Shown: positions 22,690-36,776, numbered from the stretch's first letter. The stretch is 64,000 bases of DNA from Sialis fuliginosa (GCA_961205875.1 OY540815.1:5208001-5272000), one strand, 5' to 3'. Notes: generated by a model not told the origin, from the letters alone. Made by a program: numbers and translations.

Positions 22690-24400
22690 AAATGAAAAAA
22701 ATTAAACATTTTATTGCCCTTCTAAGTTTGAATTCTTGCAAAAACAAATTTTCTAAATTTTCTTACACTGTCATATATTAAATAAATAACAAAAATTCTT
22801 AATCATACTGATATTTCTACAAAAAATAGGAATGTTTTTGAAACCAACTAGCCTAAATATTTACAATATTTATTTGAATCTATAAAATATTCAAATGCAT
22901 AAGATAAAAAATTGGAAATCTTTTACAAGTGTAGTTCTGGGTCACAAAACTCGATTGGAGCATCTAGCTCGAGGCTGGTCCGCATATTAAAGATGTATTT
23001 CGACAAATTCATCTAGTTGCATGTTAATACGGCAATTTGTTTAGATGTAAATAACACTTTTATGAGCCTATCTACTTCCTGTCTCGGTTCAAGTCACAGG
23101 CCACATTTTTACTTTCTTATAAAATATCGAAATCTAGATAAATATTGATGAAAAATTCATTTTACTTCCATGTTCTGAAAGAAATGGAAGTATTGTAATA
23201 CCGTCGAAAAATCATATCCGATATAAGAGCAGATTCTGATTGTACTACCTTCAAAACGTAAAGAAAAATTGATTTCCGCATGGCGGCTGTATGTGTCTGT
23301 GTGTCTGGATGTAGAATTTTCATTCGTTCACGATAACTACTGTAAAAATGCACCGATCTGAATTATTTTTGGAGAAAATATTTGTCTTAGTGAGCACTCT
23401 AGATTTGTTGATTTTGGTGCTAATCGGATTAGGGGTTTTAAAAATATTCGAAATTTTGTAATTGGTATTATCGTCTAAAAAGTTAACGTTGCGAGTATTA
23501 TCTCAGTAATTTTGATAAAAGTTGGTATATTTGTAGTTTAATTGAATCTAAAGGACATTTATTTTTTGTACGTGCCTAAACAGTTATTGAAAGGGTGAAA
23601 ACCACCTTCAAAATTTGAATTTTAAGTACTAACTAATACGTCGCTAAATCATGTTGCCTTAAAAACATTCAAATTGTCAAATTACATAGTTATTCTATGA
23701 ATACCTTTACATTATGTTTTTGACATTAGAAAACAAATATTTATAATATATTATATTTACAATATTTTGGCTTCTCAAAGATTTAATTAAATTTTTATTA
23801 TCAGCAATGATTTATTGATTCATGAGTATAAGTTACATCTTTTTGATCTCATATTCATGCTTATATTAGTCAAAAACAACTGTGCTGAACACATTCAATA
23901 GAAATATTTTTAATATTTACCTACATTTAAAAAATCAATTCAGTTTTAGATCTAATCATTCGGTACAGTTATCTGTATTAATTACAAGTAAAATTTATTA
24001 CATAAACTCCTTTTTTGATATCCACCATTGAGAAACGTACGTGAATTTTTTAAATCAGGTTAGTTGCGTGAAAACCGGACTGTGAATTTAAAAACTAGCC
24101 CACAACACCCAAATAGACATGATGGAACCAGATCATTTTTTAAATTTATTGGCCATCTTACTTATATCATTACGAATTGTGAATTTTAATTTTTCGGTTT
24201 TATTTATATCTAATTAAAATTTATATTATATATATGTATATATTTACAGCCAACGAGAATGAGGGCAGCAGATATGGGGATATTTTGGAGATACAATTTT
24301 GGTAACTAAAGGAATGTTTTATAATACCTCTACCAAGAAAAATTATGTTGGGTACTATGCTAAATATTAAAATGAATATAACGGGGTCGAAGCCGCGGCA
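22690..24400. other. Intergenic DNA, no gene seen
   Basis: AT-rich. A patch at 23165-23360 ('gaaatggaagtattgtaata', 'atggcggctgtatgtgtctg') has a repeat-like composition without definable ends. The minus frame there (23162-23353) is not a recognisable protein. Confidence 0.45.
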
Positions 24401-24418
24401 AGTCGCTATACAGTAATA

Positions 24419-24616
24419 AGGTACTGGCACCAGTCTTGGCTATTTTTAAATTAAAAGTACTGAACTAGAAACATTTGTTGATATTTGATTAATACTATTT
24501 CTGAATATAAATCTATATACAACATTTAACTGTCAGCGTAATTTGATGACAATCGGCCAATAGGTGTCAAAATGGTGGATATTTACATTAATTATTAGTA
24601 TTATTAATTTATTAAT

Positions 24617-24655
<39 letters not shown>

Positions 24656-24972
24656 TTATATTATCATAGCAACTGTTTTACATTGTTTCAAATTTGACGA
24701 TTCTTTCTTTTATATATTTTGTATCGTAGTACTTACCATTTAGTAATCATTAGCAAGTGTCCATCAATGCGTGCTCCTTACTGGTTTTACTTTATCCATT
24801 ACTGGAGAAAAAACATAAACAAAATAAAAGACTATAATTTAATTTCATGGTAATTAAATTGATTAAATAAAGAGTTACTTGTTTTATTAGTAACATGAGT
24901 TGATGAGAATTACAAAATAGAAGCCCGTAAATCACAAAAACAGTAAACCTTGCTCTTAGAGCGGCCATAACT
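24419..24972. mobile_element. MITE family T, copy missing its right end
   Basis: Left end AGGTACTGGCACCAGT preceded by TA. The interior matches family T down to 'gcggccataactg', after which the last terminal bases are replaced by unrelated DNA. It has gained a (TA)n microsatellite at about 24620-24651. Confidence 0.75.
24620..24651. repeat. (TA)n microsatellite
   Basis: About 16 TA units, inside a MITE family T copy. Confidence 0.9.
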
Positions 24973-26775
24973 GTATTAATATGTGAAATATGTAGGACGT
25001 ATGACTAGAAAATGTCCCAAATCTTCAATATTTGATGTTTAGAACGAAATACAATTACCATATAGTATAATCATTTAAAACTATAATAACAATATGCATT
25101 TTATTTAGACTCTTTATTTACAGTGTGAAATAAGTTTGTAATAAGTATAGTAATGTTGAGAAAACATAATATAACATAAATTATATATTTTTGAATAATG
25201 CAATTAATAAATAAAAAATAACAAAAAATTATTCATACATTTTTGGGCAGATTTTTATTTTTTTAAAGAGAACAAACATCATAATATATTCTGGTCGATC
25301 TCTTTATGACAGAATAAAGTAATTTGTTTTGAATTAATTTTCCAAAAGTTTAAAATTGTATGCATAAAACATTTAAAATATGTAGATAGAAGCAAAATCT
25401 TACAATCTTCAACAACTTTATAATATATTTTTCTTTAACATAATTAAATTAAAGAACATGTAAAACATTTTCTTCGAAACTACAAAAACACTAGCGACAC
25501 CTATGAGTTCAATAAGAAACTTATACTTCATTGAAATCTAGCGGTTTCTTTTTCACCAAAAGAACAGGTTTTCTTTAAGAATAGTGGAATAACTTGAAAG
25601 CATTGATAGTTCTTCAAGTCACCGCTAGATGATGCATTTATCTTACATGGGTTCTTATCTTTGTTAAAAAATAAATGCGTATAATGTGTTCTTAAGATGA
25701 AATTTAACGTTTCGTCGCACATTCTTGCATTATATGGTATATATGAAAATTCAATTTTTTTTTCGAATATGCAATTTTGCGCCTTTCTAATAATTTCTTT
25801 AATTTTTTTCAAATACCCCCTTTGCACCCCCCCCCGCGGTACGCTACTAATTGCAGTATAGATAATATGATTCATAAAATAAATAACTAAATACAATTTT
25901 CGCTGAAATCAGTTTATTTATATAACAAAGTACATAGTACATACAATATAGAAATGTGTAATTATTAAGAATCAGATAGGTTCTAGGAAATGAAAAATTA
26001 GAATAACATTGCAAAATAAAATATACAAATAAATAAACAAGTATAGAGAGACATTGAATTATAAATGAAAATATAAGTAAGGATGTAAAAAAAAGTAAAA
26101 CAAAAAGGAGGATGAAAAGAATAATTATACACTAGTATACCCGTTGCTTTCTAATTTACATCATCTGTATTTAACAAAAAGGATAACATACGTTGTTCTT
26201 AATTAAGGTCAAAAGAAATAATGTAATTAATTATTTTTCCTTTTGAACTAGTTCTTTTTTCATAAAACGACAAGTTGTCTAATTATAATAATTATTTTAT
26301 TTAATATCAGAGAAAACATTAATTTTGAATTCCAGTAAGTAATTAATTTAAAACATTATTTTCATCATTTCTATTTTAATTGTTGGCTTATGCAGGGGGT
26401 AACTTTGGGTGTACGAGAAAAACAACAATAATATGTACACATTGAAGGAAAATAAGAATAAAATTAACTATCTATTTTGTAACTACTAAAGTAAAAATAA
26501 ATAAAAATAAAAAGCTTATAGTACAGAAAGGAACACAGTTGAAATGACTACCTAAAATAAATAACATAAATTATTTTTTTAATCATAAATATTTGTTTCT
26601 AAAGTATAAAAACAATGCGCAAGTATCCTAAGAAATAAAAGAGATTTTTTAAAGTCAATCTTTTAAACATTTTTCAAAGATTTCATATATTGACACTTCT
26701 GTTTTTAGTTTAAAAGATTGTACTCTCTTTCTTCCACATTGTTTTTTATACCAAACCCCATCATTCTATCTTGTT
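24973..26775. other. Region downstream of gene B
   Basis: AT-rich. ATTAAA on the minus strand at 26578-26583 is a weak candidate poly(A) signal for gene B, about 200 bases past its stop. The 122-codon minus frame at 25528-25896 starts in a G/C-run next to 'cgcggtacgcta', a typical transposon edge, and shows no recognisable domain; I do not call it a gene. Confidence 0.45.
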
Positions 26776-29700
26776 CTACGACTTAAGTAACTGTTTTGGG
26801 AAACCGTCAGGTATCTCAACATTTTGTAAACTCCTTCCATGACCGTAACCTCCGTAACCTCCACCATGGGCATCTTCATGGGAAGATGAGTGACTGTGTG
26901 AAGATGTGTAGACAGGTTTGGACACTATCTCATATGTGGTGGACTTGTGGCCACCGGAAGTGAGGGCTTTGAGGCCTATTATGGCGGAGAGCATCAGCGC
27001 GAGGAGGCCTGTCATCAGAGCCTTGCCGGCTAGAAGAGCTAAGGCGCCCATTCCAATAGATAGGAGAGTCCCTTTCATCATCATGGCGGCTGCCATTAAT
27101 GCAGCACCCATTCCTGAAAAATGCCTTATTATTATTTTTTATTCACTGAACAACGTCTTAATCCTATAAATATGAAAAAAAATCATAATTTATTTATTGG
27201 CACATTTTAGGGTTCCGTAGTAAACTAGGAACTCTTATAGTTTTGCTGTCTATCTGTTCGTCCATCTATCTGTCTATATAATTTTTATACCGATTAAGAT
27301 GAAATTTGATATACAGACGTAGATTGATAACCCAAAAACAGAAATGATGAGATTAAAAAAAAAATTTTTTTGACCTCCTTCCCATACACTGAAAAGTATA
27401 TTCAAAATTGTTTGTCATTGAGTATTTAAATAAGTCTCCTAAAATGAAACAAAAAATGATCTTTTGATTAACTCTTCAGTCACGATATATTTGCGTTCAA
27501 AGTCGTTATCAGAATACCCCCCCCCCCCTTATAATTTCTAAACTATCAATTCAAAAAATCTGAAAAAATTCCAAAAAGTAGCTTAAATTAGTGCTTTCAA
27601 TGAAAATTGTAACGAATACTGTCAAATATTTTTGGACCTCCCTCACATTGACTGAAAAATGTACTAACATTTTTTTCCACTTACCCCATTGAGTGAGATG
27701 TCTTTAACCCTTTAATCTTTCAAATTAAACTATCAATTCAAAAAATCTGAAAAAATTACAGAATGTAGATTTTAAATAGTTCTTCGAATGAAAATTATAA
27801 CGAACACTAGCAAAAATAGTATATGAAAAATTTTGAAACAACTGTTTTTTATAAATCGTAGTGAGAATGACTACGGAACCCTATCATGTGCATGCACAAC
27901 TCGCACTTTGCTGTTTTATTGTTTATCATTTTTAATTTTTAATTTATATTTATAAAATAACAATTTACTCGACTTTTTGTGGAGTTAGTCATTTCAGCTT
28001 CTAAATTGTTTATTTATTTTCAAGCATGCTATTTTAATGTCCTAAGTTACAAAATAACATGGTATATTGATACTCAAAGGAAACGAATCAAACTAGTCAT
28101 AAATATAAAATTCATAGGTGATTTAGAAAAACTATCAATATCTAATATCTTGTAACGTACCTTTTTTCCCTTTACCCCTTCCTGTGACAGCCTCTGCCAT
28201 AGTTCGGGCTGCTTCAATTCCTTTAGGATCAAGTAATCTTAGACGAATAGAATGTGTGTTCATGAAACCTTCAACCTGTAAATGAAAACATAAACTAGCT
28301 ATAGTAATATGTTAGACTCTGTCTATACAATGAAAATATTTTAGATTTTTATAATCCATTTTGGAAATTTTAAAAATATTCGTCTGTCTATCTGTTTGTT
28401 TGTCTCGACTTGACACGAACACAAACACTACTGAACCAAAGGGATGAAAGGAATTGAATTTATAATTAATATTTTATAATAAAAATATATCAAAATGAAC
28501 AAAAAAACATCTGCCAAGTAAATGTATAGTATTTCCTCGTGCTAAATTTATTAAAGGCAGTTAATTATTGAACAATTTAAATAAGTGTTCAGATAAATTA
28601 CCTGGTATTGGTTAACTATTTATTTTTCTACAATTTTACTAAAAAATATTAGTTCGAAATTTTTCATAAGACGCACCTGATAATTTTTTCTTTTATTTTT
28701 AATTTTTTTACAATTTCAATTTAAATCTAAATTTATGCAAACATCAAAATGACATTTAAAACGCCAAAATGACATTTAAAACGTCAAAATGACATTTAAT
28801 ATGGCCACAAATATCAATTTAGAGAAATAAAACACGAATTTTTAAAATAAATTGAGATAAATCTTTGTAAGGGAATATTTTACAACAAACGTTGTAGACC
28901 TAGGTATATTATAGGAAATTGAATGCTCTACAAAAAAGGTTCTATTCAATTTTCACGTAACATGTGTCGTTCTTGAGATATCTTGAAAAAATAAATATTT
29001 TGGGATGTCACCCCTCCTCCTTACACACGATTTTTGAAAATTTTGAAATTGGAGAACAATTTTTTTGTCTTATTTTAAAACGATTACAAAGCTTCTCGTA
29101 TCTTCGATATTGCGAGGAAGAAAAAATGTAAATTATTATCTTGATTAAACAAAATAAAAAATTTATTTATTTTTCTTGTATTTATGTACCATTTCATTTT
29201 ACTTAAAATTTATAATATATGTTTATTTAATAATTTGATATAGGATGAACAATTTACGAGAGAATATAATCCAAAAATGGTTTTGTTTTATTTCATAGTG
29301 TTTAAAAATCACTACCAGCTAGAAATCTAAGAAGTTTACGAGTTAATAAACAAATTTTTTATAAAATTTATAACATCATGAGTTAAATTTGTTTGAGTAA
29401 ATAGAATTACTTCATATCTATTACATTACAGCATGAGTTAAATTTTTCATTATTTACAAATTTATCATTTGTTTGGCCAAATATGATTAAAATATTATTT
29501 AAAAATTGTGTAAACTCATAACAACATGCAGTAAAATTTACATCCAAGTGCGCATTCATGATGAGTGTAAGTTAAATAAGATGTAAATGTGTCTAGTTGG
29601 GTAGAGTTCTAGATTTAATATAGTTTGTATAACCAGTGGCGTATTTACGTTAAGTGCCGCTCTGGGCAAAAAAAAAATTGCCGCTCTGGGTAAAAATAAT

Positions 29701-31489
29701 TGCCGCCTTATATTATATATTATTATTTATTTTTGATAGAAGTTAGAATTACTATATGAACTGAAAAGTGATAATTTTTACAAATAATGTATAACAAAAT
29801 ATAATATAAATCAAAAACTGATGACCATTTTTTTTTTGGTCACGTCAATTGAAATAAATAAAAAGTTTGGAAGATGGGTAAATAAAAACTTCAAGACCTG
29901 TTTTTTAATATACTAACTATATTAAACTAAAAGAAACTAAAGAATCTACCGCCCCTCTCAGCCTGCCGCCCTAGGCCATAGCCCCATGGTAAATACGCCA
30001 CTGTGTATAACGTATTCTATTTATCAAAAGTATTTATAAGAATATTGTGACATATTTTATACGTTTTCATAGACATTATCATTTCACATAAAATAATCGT
30101 ATTTATTTTTTAATATACTAGTTGAGTGTATAAAAACGTTAAAACTTTGTGAAGCAAATGCAGTTTTATTTATCGCATTACGGAACAGCTTTTTGAGGAA
30201 ATGACATTCATTTTCAAGAAAATATAAATTTTCATCTTGCATAAATGCCTTTTTAAAGTACATACATATATTAAAGTTACAGTTTATTGCAAGATCTTCA
30301 TATCACATCACACAGACACCCACATACCTATATTCACAAGTAGATACATGTACTGGCACCAGTTATGGCCGCTGTATTCTTACAAAGTTTACTGTTTTTG
30401 TGATTGACAGCTTCTTTTTTGTAATTCTCATGAACTCATGTTCCTAAACTCTTTATTTAATCAATTTAATTACTAAAGTCCGCAAATGTAGTTTTTTTTG
30501 TGTTTTTTTTTTCTCTAGTAATGGATAAAGTAAAACTAGTAATGAGCACGCATTGATGGGCACTCACTAATGATTACAAAATGATAAGTATTACGACACA
30601 AAAAATATAAAAAAAAGAATCGTCAAATTTGGAACAATGTAAAGCAGTTGCTATGATAATACATTAATAAATAAATTATACTAATAATTAGTTTAAATGT
30701 CCACCATTTTGACACCTATTGGCCGATTATCATTTGAAATGTTAGTAATCAGTACATTTAATTTAAAAAATGACATTACTGGGGTAATATACAAGACTGG
30801 TACCAGTACCTTATATTTTTATTTCATTTGAGATAATTTTTAAAATTAAAATTAACAAGAGAGCTATTATTGCTACATGTAGTTGTATGTATATATATAT
30901 TTGAAGTATTAAATTTTATTTAAGGAAGGTATGTAATTAAAATAGAATATTTGAGTGAAACAATTAAACCTTTGTATTTAGGAAGTTCTTCTAATGAAAT
31001 TTTGTTTGAATGAATTCAAAGGAAATATAATAGTGAGTTAATTTATATATTAATTAAAATTGTTTTAAGTTTATAATATAAATTTAAAAAAAATAATATA
31101 AATCCTAGTCATCCCTGTTTTACAATCAAACAGTAACTTTTCTTCCTGAATCTTATATTTTATATTATTTATAAACATCAACTTACCTTTTTCAACAAGA
31201 AAGCATCCAGTCTTGCTCCAGCATCATTAGGGAAATCCCTGGCGAGTTCTGCGACCAAATTAGACGTCCTTGTACTCTCCGAGGTCTGGTCCTTGACCAA
31301 TGATACTCCAGGTACCAATCCATAGTCATCTGATTCAGAAAGGCGTTCAACAAAACTGACAACATCCAACTTCAAACAAGTAACGCTGTAGTCTTTGCTA
31401 CAATCCCGAGCAAACGCTCTTCCATCTTCAGCGGCGAACACCAAACCACCACACAACACTACCACGAGAGTGACCAACACTGAAGACAT
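26776..31489 (-). CDS. Osiris family protein, gene B (Osi9-like candidate)
   Basis: Exons: 31489-31187, 28275-28161 and 27113-26776; junction phases 0 and 1; 251 aa. An in-frame ATG 33 codons upstream exists, but the Met at 31489 heads a proper signal peptide (about 1-20, ending LVFAA) and follows the TATA box at the right distance, so it is chosen. Cysteines are C30 and C38 (RDCSKDYSVTC). VPGVSLV (59-65) is the typical post-cysteine motif. Exon 2 encodes GFMNTHSIRLRLL and ends in a GRGKGKKG basic linker. Exon 3 opens the hydrophobic segment (about 141-190), followed by TTYEIVSKPVYTSSHSHSSS and a Gly/Tyr-rich tail. The family is known for roles in endosomal/secretory trafficking and cuticle formation. 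The YEIVSKPVY block after the hydrophobic segment suggests Osi9, but I assign that only tentatively. Introns of 2.9 and 1.0 kb hold repeats. Confidence 0.92.
27208..27918 (+). repeat. Lepidopteran AGGGTTCCGTAG repeat in gene B intron 2
   Basis: Left edge AGGGTTCCGTAGTAAACTAG; right edge ACGGAACCCTATCATGTGCA followed by 'aactcgcactttgctgtttt', the diagnostic tail of this class. Contains a C-run near 27520. The interior shares 'aactatc-attcaaaaaatctgaaaaa' with the copy at 15.4 kb, here repeated twice. Confidence 0.8.
28500..29125 (+). repeat. Dispersed repeat family X, copy 2 (gene B intron 1)
   Basis: Begins 'aacatctgccaagtaaatg' and ends 'tcttcgatattgcgaggaag' like the copy at 4586-5340, but lacks the GGAC array and its flanks. 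It contains a local triplication of 'aaacg(c/t)(c)aaaatgacattta' near 28740-28800. Confidence 0.65.
29634..30003. mobile_element. hAT-type MITE, CAGTGGCGTATTTAC ends
   Basis: Inverted ends CAGTGGCGTATTTAC / GTAAATACGCCACTG with an exact 8-bp target duplication TGTATAAC (29626-29633 and 30004-30011). Lies in intron 1 of gene B. 'gccgctctgg' repeats sit near the left end and 'cctgccgccctaggcc' near the right. Confidence 0.9.
30348..30811. mobile_element. MITE family T, inverted copy in gene B intron 1
   Basis: Reads as the reverse of the 20625 copy: 'tactggcaccagttatggccgc' on the left and 'gactggtaccagtacct' followed by TA on the right. The outermost left bases are changed. Shorter than the whole copies (464 bp). 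Confidence 0.75.
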
Positions 31490-31544
31490 TGTCTTATCTG
31501 TATAACACTTGCACAAACAGTAGCGTCGATGGACAATCGGCACC

Positions 31545-31554
31545 TCTTTTATAT
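31545..31554 (-). promoter_or_regulatory. TATA box of gene B
   Basis: ATATAAAAGA on the minus strand, 56-65 bases before the ATG, continuing into GGTGC. The extended motif ATATAAA(A)GAGGTGC is shared with gene D. The expected start site lies near 31522. Confidence 0.65.
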
Positions 31555-31619
31555 GTGGATTTAACAAAGATGTTTTGCTGGTGAACACAAAAAAAGAGAA
31601 TATATATAAATAAGATAGA

Positions 31620-33270
31620 TGGTCACTTGCGACTCTTATAGATTACTGGAGCGAAGCTTGCTAATAGTTTTTTTTCTGTTTTGTTCTTGAACTATTTTAT
31701 TTGATTTTTCGGTGAATGGTGACGCAGTGATTCTTAAGTGTGCATACTATTAAGTCGCTTTTTGATGCGATGGTGAATGTATGTACCTTTCAATAATATT
31801 ATACTTTTGCTACGATAACTGTATCAGGTGCTCTGGAATGTGTTTTCAGCATAATTTGTTTAGATTAATTAAGAATAAAGGCAGTTGCGTTCCAAACTGC
31901 TTCGATGTGGGGATTTATTTTAATCTTACATCAAGATTGTAATATATAAAGTAGGCTCTACTTGTATAAAAAAAAGAAAGATATTAATCACGTTAATCTA
32001 TCAAGGGGCTTAACAGTAATATTAACCCCGTCTCTAGCATAGTGGTTGCATGGCGCATCATAGGTACTATAATTTTATTGTTTGAGGTTTTTTTTTGGAT
32101 GAGATTGAAGTAATTAATTAAATGCGCAAAAATATTCTTCCAGCAAAATAAAAAATAACAAATCACGTTCAATTTTTTGAACTTTTTATTTAAAACGATT
32201 AGAAATCAAAACCTCGCATAAATATATGGCGAACAAGAAAATAAAGTATTAACCAAAATAAAGTATAGATTGTTAATTAAAAAACAAAATAACATCTATA
32301 GATCACCAATAAAATCGCAGGATAACAATCAAGCAATCAGTCTCATAGTCATCGTCATTCTTGTATCTATTTTCAGGCGAAGAATCTTTCACCACCAAAC
32401 ACTGATTATGATTAAAGAGCTGCTTTCTGGTTTAAAGGAAACTACAATAGGGGAAAGGTATGAGGGTGTTACAAAGTCAGCTTTTTCATGACATTCAAAG
32501 GGAACAAAAATTAAGATTGCTTGGAGCCTGTGAGTCGCTCGCGATACAGAGAGTTAGTGTCTATATGTTTAGAATAGTTATTCATCGATTTTGAATACCT
32601 GCAAGTGAAGCCACGGGAGGAATCTAGTATTAGATATAGATAACTCCTGTTTATTGGTGAAGAGTCTTAAAACAATGTTTTATTGCAATTTAGCTCGATT
32701 TTTATAGACCTACAAGAAATATGTGGTATGAATGTAATAAAAGTTACTATTAGGCTACTCATACACGCAGTATTTACTGCAAGTTAGAAATGCAATTAAT
32801 GAAATCAAATCTGACCAGCTGCATTTAGTGTCAATCCACACTATCGTGCCGGTCTCGGTCCAGTCTCACTGCAGTCAAATATTCAGTATTGTAATAATGA
32901 ATCGGAGCGTGATTGGATCGAGACAGGCACGATACCTATAGTGTGAGTGATTTCATTGCTTATTGTATATTTATATTTGATTGAAGCGAAATCGGACCGA
33001 GACCGGTACGATGATCTGGATCGACCCTTACACAAACACCTGCTCATATGGCCAGATTTTTGTTTTGATGACATTGTTTTGATTGACATTCAAATTTAAT
33101 ATTTCGCGGTACTTCTTTGATTTATCTTCAGCATACTGGCGTCTATAGTTTGAGAATTACTGGTTGAAATTTCAAAAGGGACAAAACACAAATATACAAT
33201 ATTTAAAAAAAATAAAATCAAACACAATTTTAACTTTTTTGATTGTGTATGAATCAAGGTATATAAATAC
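31620..33270. other. Intergenic upstream of gene B
   Basis: Mostly unique-looking AT-rich DNA. At 32845-33015 a motif of the type tcgtgccggtctcggtcc occurs once forward and twice inverted (ggatcgagacaggcacga, ggaccgagaccggtacga), which suggests a decayed inverted-repeat element. The frames there (minus 32883-33089, plus 32270-32491) are not recognisable proteins. Confidence 0.45.
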
Positions 33271-33645
33271 AAGGTAGTCTTAATAGTTCCTTGACCAATC
33301 AGCGTTTGCGCGGGAATTACATCACATAATTAGTACAGTAAAAGTAGATTTTTCGAACAAAATAATTCCTTTATCAACACTTTAAGAAACTGATTAGTGT
33401 AGTCGACAAAGAGGTGTAGGAGGTAAAATAGGCGAAAAACTGTTTTTACGCAAGTAACTTCAAATTAGCAACTGTACTCATTGGTTTCTTAAAACTATCC
33501 TGTACCAATTTCCGTTGATAAAGGAATTATTGTGTTCGAAAAATTTATTTTTATTGTACTACCTATTTATAACATTTGAATATGTCCCCTGGGTGACGTA
33601 TTCCCACGCAAACACTGATTGGTTAAGGAGCTATTAAGACTACCT
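33271..33645. mobile_element. TIR MITE, AAGGTAGTCTTAATAG ends
   Basis: About 40-base inverted ends: AAGGTAGTCTTAATAGTTCC…CCAATCAGCGTTTGCG against CGCAAACACTGATTGG…CTATTAAGACTACCTT. The next inner layer also mirrors ('tttttcgaacaaaataattcc' against its complement near 33525-33545). Length 375 bp. Confidence 0.75.
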
Positions 33646-36600
33646 TATTATTACATTATTAATGGTCTCCTACGCCATTTTTTATAATAAAAACTAAAAC
33701 TAACACTGTACTAAAAACTAATTTTTCCATTTTCGTCCCTTACCCCAATTGAAATTGTATGGTTCCCTTTTATGGGTCACTATCGGCGCAAATGAATCGA
33801 GTTCATTAACAAGTAAAATATAATGCACTGCAAAATATAATTAATAATTTGCGATTGAGGTATTTTTGTTCACAGTGCATTGCATTTCTTCGGAATATTT
33901 AACATTAACGTTCATTAATATAACTGATATACAGTCATGCTCTGGAGGTAAGGAAGCATAATGGAAGCAGTAACTCATTTTATACAAAACCTTATTAATA
34001 TTTTATATACCGCCTCTTTATTAGTAGCAATATTTCATTTTCTGTCAGCCCAAGTGCTTGCAGTATTTACATTGTATTTTAATATCTTCTTAGAAGATTT
34101 CTTACAGTTCTTGTGAGGTGTAAACAATATTATTAAAATATGATATTTAAAAAAAAAATAATGTACATAAGACCTTCTCATAAATATATGTAATCAATTG
34201 AATTTGATATTATTTTTTTATAATTTTTTTGTTCACACATTTTTCAAAGTAAATGCAGTTGGTCAGTTTGAAGAAGTTTCACGTCTGGTATTCCAAGTTT
34301 AACTAAATAATTCTTTAATTAACTGCCGTAATACAAGCAGAACCAAGCATAATACATTTAATTTAAGGGATTATTAATTTTCTGCCATAATTTATTTCAA
34401 TACTTCTCGAAAATAGTTGATCCTGTGACAATTGAACAAAGTATATTTTTGTGTATTTTGTGTCATATAATCTTCTACAATTACCCAACTCAGGAAAAAA
34501 TTAAAAAACAAAAAAATACTTCATAAAAATCGACGGGCCCACTGGCCCCATACACTCCTGGTCTAAATTATTATTATTTGATACTGGAAATCGATAACAC
34601 TTATTAATACCAAACCCTGTGTCAAATTTCATATTTGTACCATAATGGGTTCTCTAGATATTAAATAAACACAAATTTTAGGCAAAAGACTGTAGCTCCC
34701 TCACAAAGAATTTCCGGATACAGGTTCACATAAAGTTTTTTACTTAAAATTACATCCTCGACCTACTGTAAAATTTATTTACACTTGTAAATCATCGTGT
34801 ATTTTTACAACGCATGTTATGTACATTTTTCATTGAGAGCCTAAATATTTATTTAAATCACGTAAGTAATACACTAAATCTTCTTTAAAGGAGCATTTAG
34901 CGCTAAATGTAATAATATTAAGATATTAGAGATAAAAAAAAAAAAGTTTTGATTATATTTAAAGTCTGAAAAATATTTATCTGGTAAACTTAAAAAAATG
35001 GCATAGTTACTGTAAATGTTACACTTTTTAACTCACTTTTTTGAATTCAAGAATTTTTAACGGCACTTGTTTCGAAGTTACGTCTGTGCAACCACCCTGT
35101 TTCGTCTAATAAACATTTTCGAATTATTATATGCATCTGGGACAGAGGGTGATATAAATAAAGATAATGCAAACTCATTTTTCTTGAAATATAACGATAT
35201 AATAATCTTTCATGCATTACAAAATTTAAAAAGTGATTTGAAAATAAATATTTCACAGTTCAAAAAATATTGTTTTATATTTATGTCTGAATTAACACGA
35301 TGCTATACGCTCCACTAAAATCAGTTTTATTCTATTCAAATAAATATATAATATGCTAGCGTTAGAGAAAGAGACATATAGAGAAAAATGGTTCAAAAAA
35401 AGTTAATACGCATTCGATGACAATCAAAATGTGAATAAAATTGTAACACATTTCATTATAATTCAGGTCACTGGGTACTTTTTTTTTGATAATAATGAAT
35501 GGACACAGTTTCAACAGTTCGTTTTTTAAAAGTAAATTTTTATTTTGTTATGTCGTAGTATACAGTATAGACTCGATAATTGTAACAGTCTCAATTATCA
35601 AATGTTTTCTGTATTACAATAATTTAAATAAATATAAATATAGTATACAATGACACTGTAAAAAATAATAAATTATAACAGATAATAGAAATAAGAAGCA
35701 ATTTTCAACAAATGCAAATAAATCTCTGAAAGGAAGAAAGTTAAGAAATGAATACTTTATACATTAAATTTTAAAAGAACTTTTTGTTTCTATAATATAT
35801 GTGTACCTTACCGTAGTGAAATTGAAATTAAAAACACGAATATTGCATGAAGTTGTTACTGTAAACGCTATTTAAAAATCAAAACAGCTTTATAGTATCA
35901 TAAATCTTCTTAAATTAAAATGAAAACATGATTTTGCTTTACTTTATTTATTACGAGTATTAACATGAAAATTTTAATGTTTTGATTTTTTCAGGATTTT
36001 TTTTAACAACTAATAAATTAAATATTTTTTGTTGAAATGAGAAAAATGTATAAAAAAATATTAGCACAATTTGAAACTTGAAAATGGGTAGTAAAAAAAG
36101 TAAATTTCTCTAAAAAAACTTCCGAATCGAAAATTATACAAGGTGTTCCATAATAATCGATTAAATTTAAAAAAATTAATTCATCTATACAAAATATTTG
36201 ATAGTTACTACCCTTTAAAAAAAAAAAAAACAACAGAATGCATTACTATTCATATCATTTATTGATTCGATTGGTATTTTCTCTATGTATTATAACTTTT
36301 ATAATATCTTTAGTTTGCATTTTATGTTGGCACCAAATAACTATTTGCAAAACTGAAGTATTAAAATTTACACAAATGCTCCATGTTAATGGAGAATGTA
36401 CTTTGTAGATAGTAATCCTAGATTACTCATTTATTATTATTTTTATGACACCAGTTGTCAGAGTAGTTTGTAAAGTATAAGAACGTTTAAAAATGTACAG
36501 GGTAAGTAGTAAGTATACTACATCCCATAAAAAAAAATTATTCGGTTATTTTATAGATTTAAAAAAATACAATTTAAATAAAAAAGATTGAAAAACAAAA

Positions 36601-36776
36601 GAAGTAATATAAATAAGGATAAAAATCATTTAAATATCACTATAAATAAAATTAGTAAACACATAAGGTTTTTAAATATCGAATACATTACAAATAACTA
36701 AAGTCCTTACAATACTATATACATATGTTACCGAAAAACTAGTTTTACAAATCAACTACCCTTGATCAGTGGCGTA
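33646..36776. other. Intergenic between genes B and C
   Basis: AT-rich, no gene supported. A repeat at about 34500-34800 ('ccccatacactcctggtcta', 'atgggttctctagatatta', 'ctccctcacaaagaatttc') has an inverted counterpart at 62895-63110. Frames at 35047-35318 on both strands are random. Confidence 0.5.

Noticed and set aside
25528-25896. 122-codon minus-strand frame with a Lys-rich peptide
   Set aside because: It starts in a G/C-run beside a transposon-like 'cgcggtacgcta' edge, has no domain, no splice or promoter context, and AT-driven Lys/Ile/Phe composition.
31490-31588. Upstream in-frame ATG of gene B (33 extra residues)
   Set aside because: The TATA box at 31545-31554 lies within this extension and the later Met gives a clean signal peptide, so the extension is promoter and leader.
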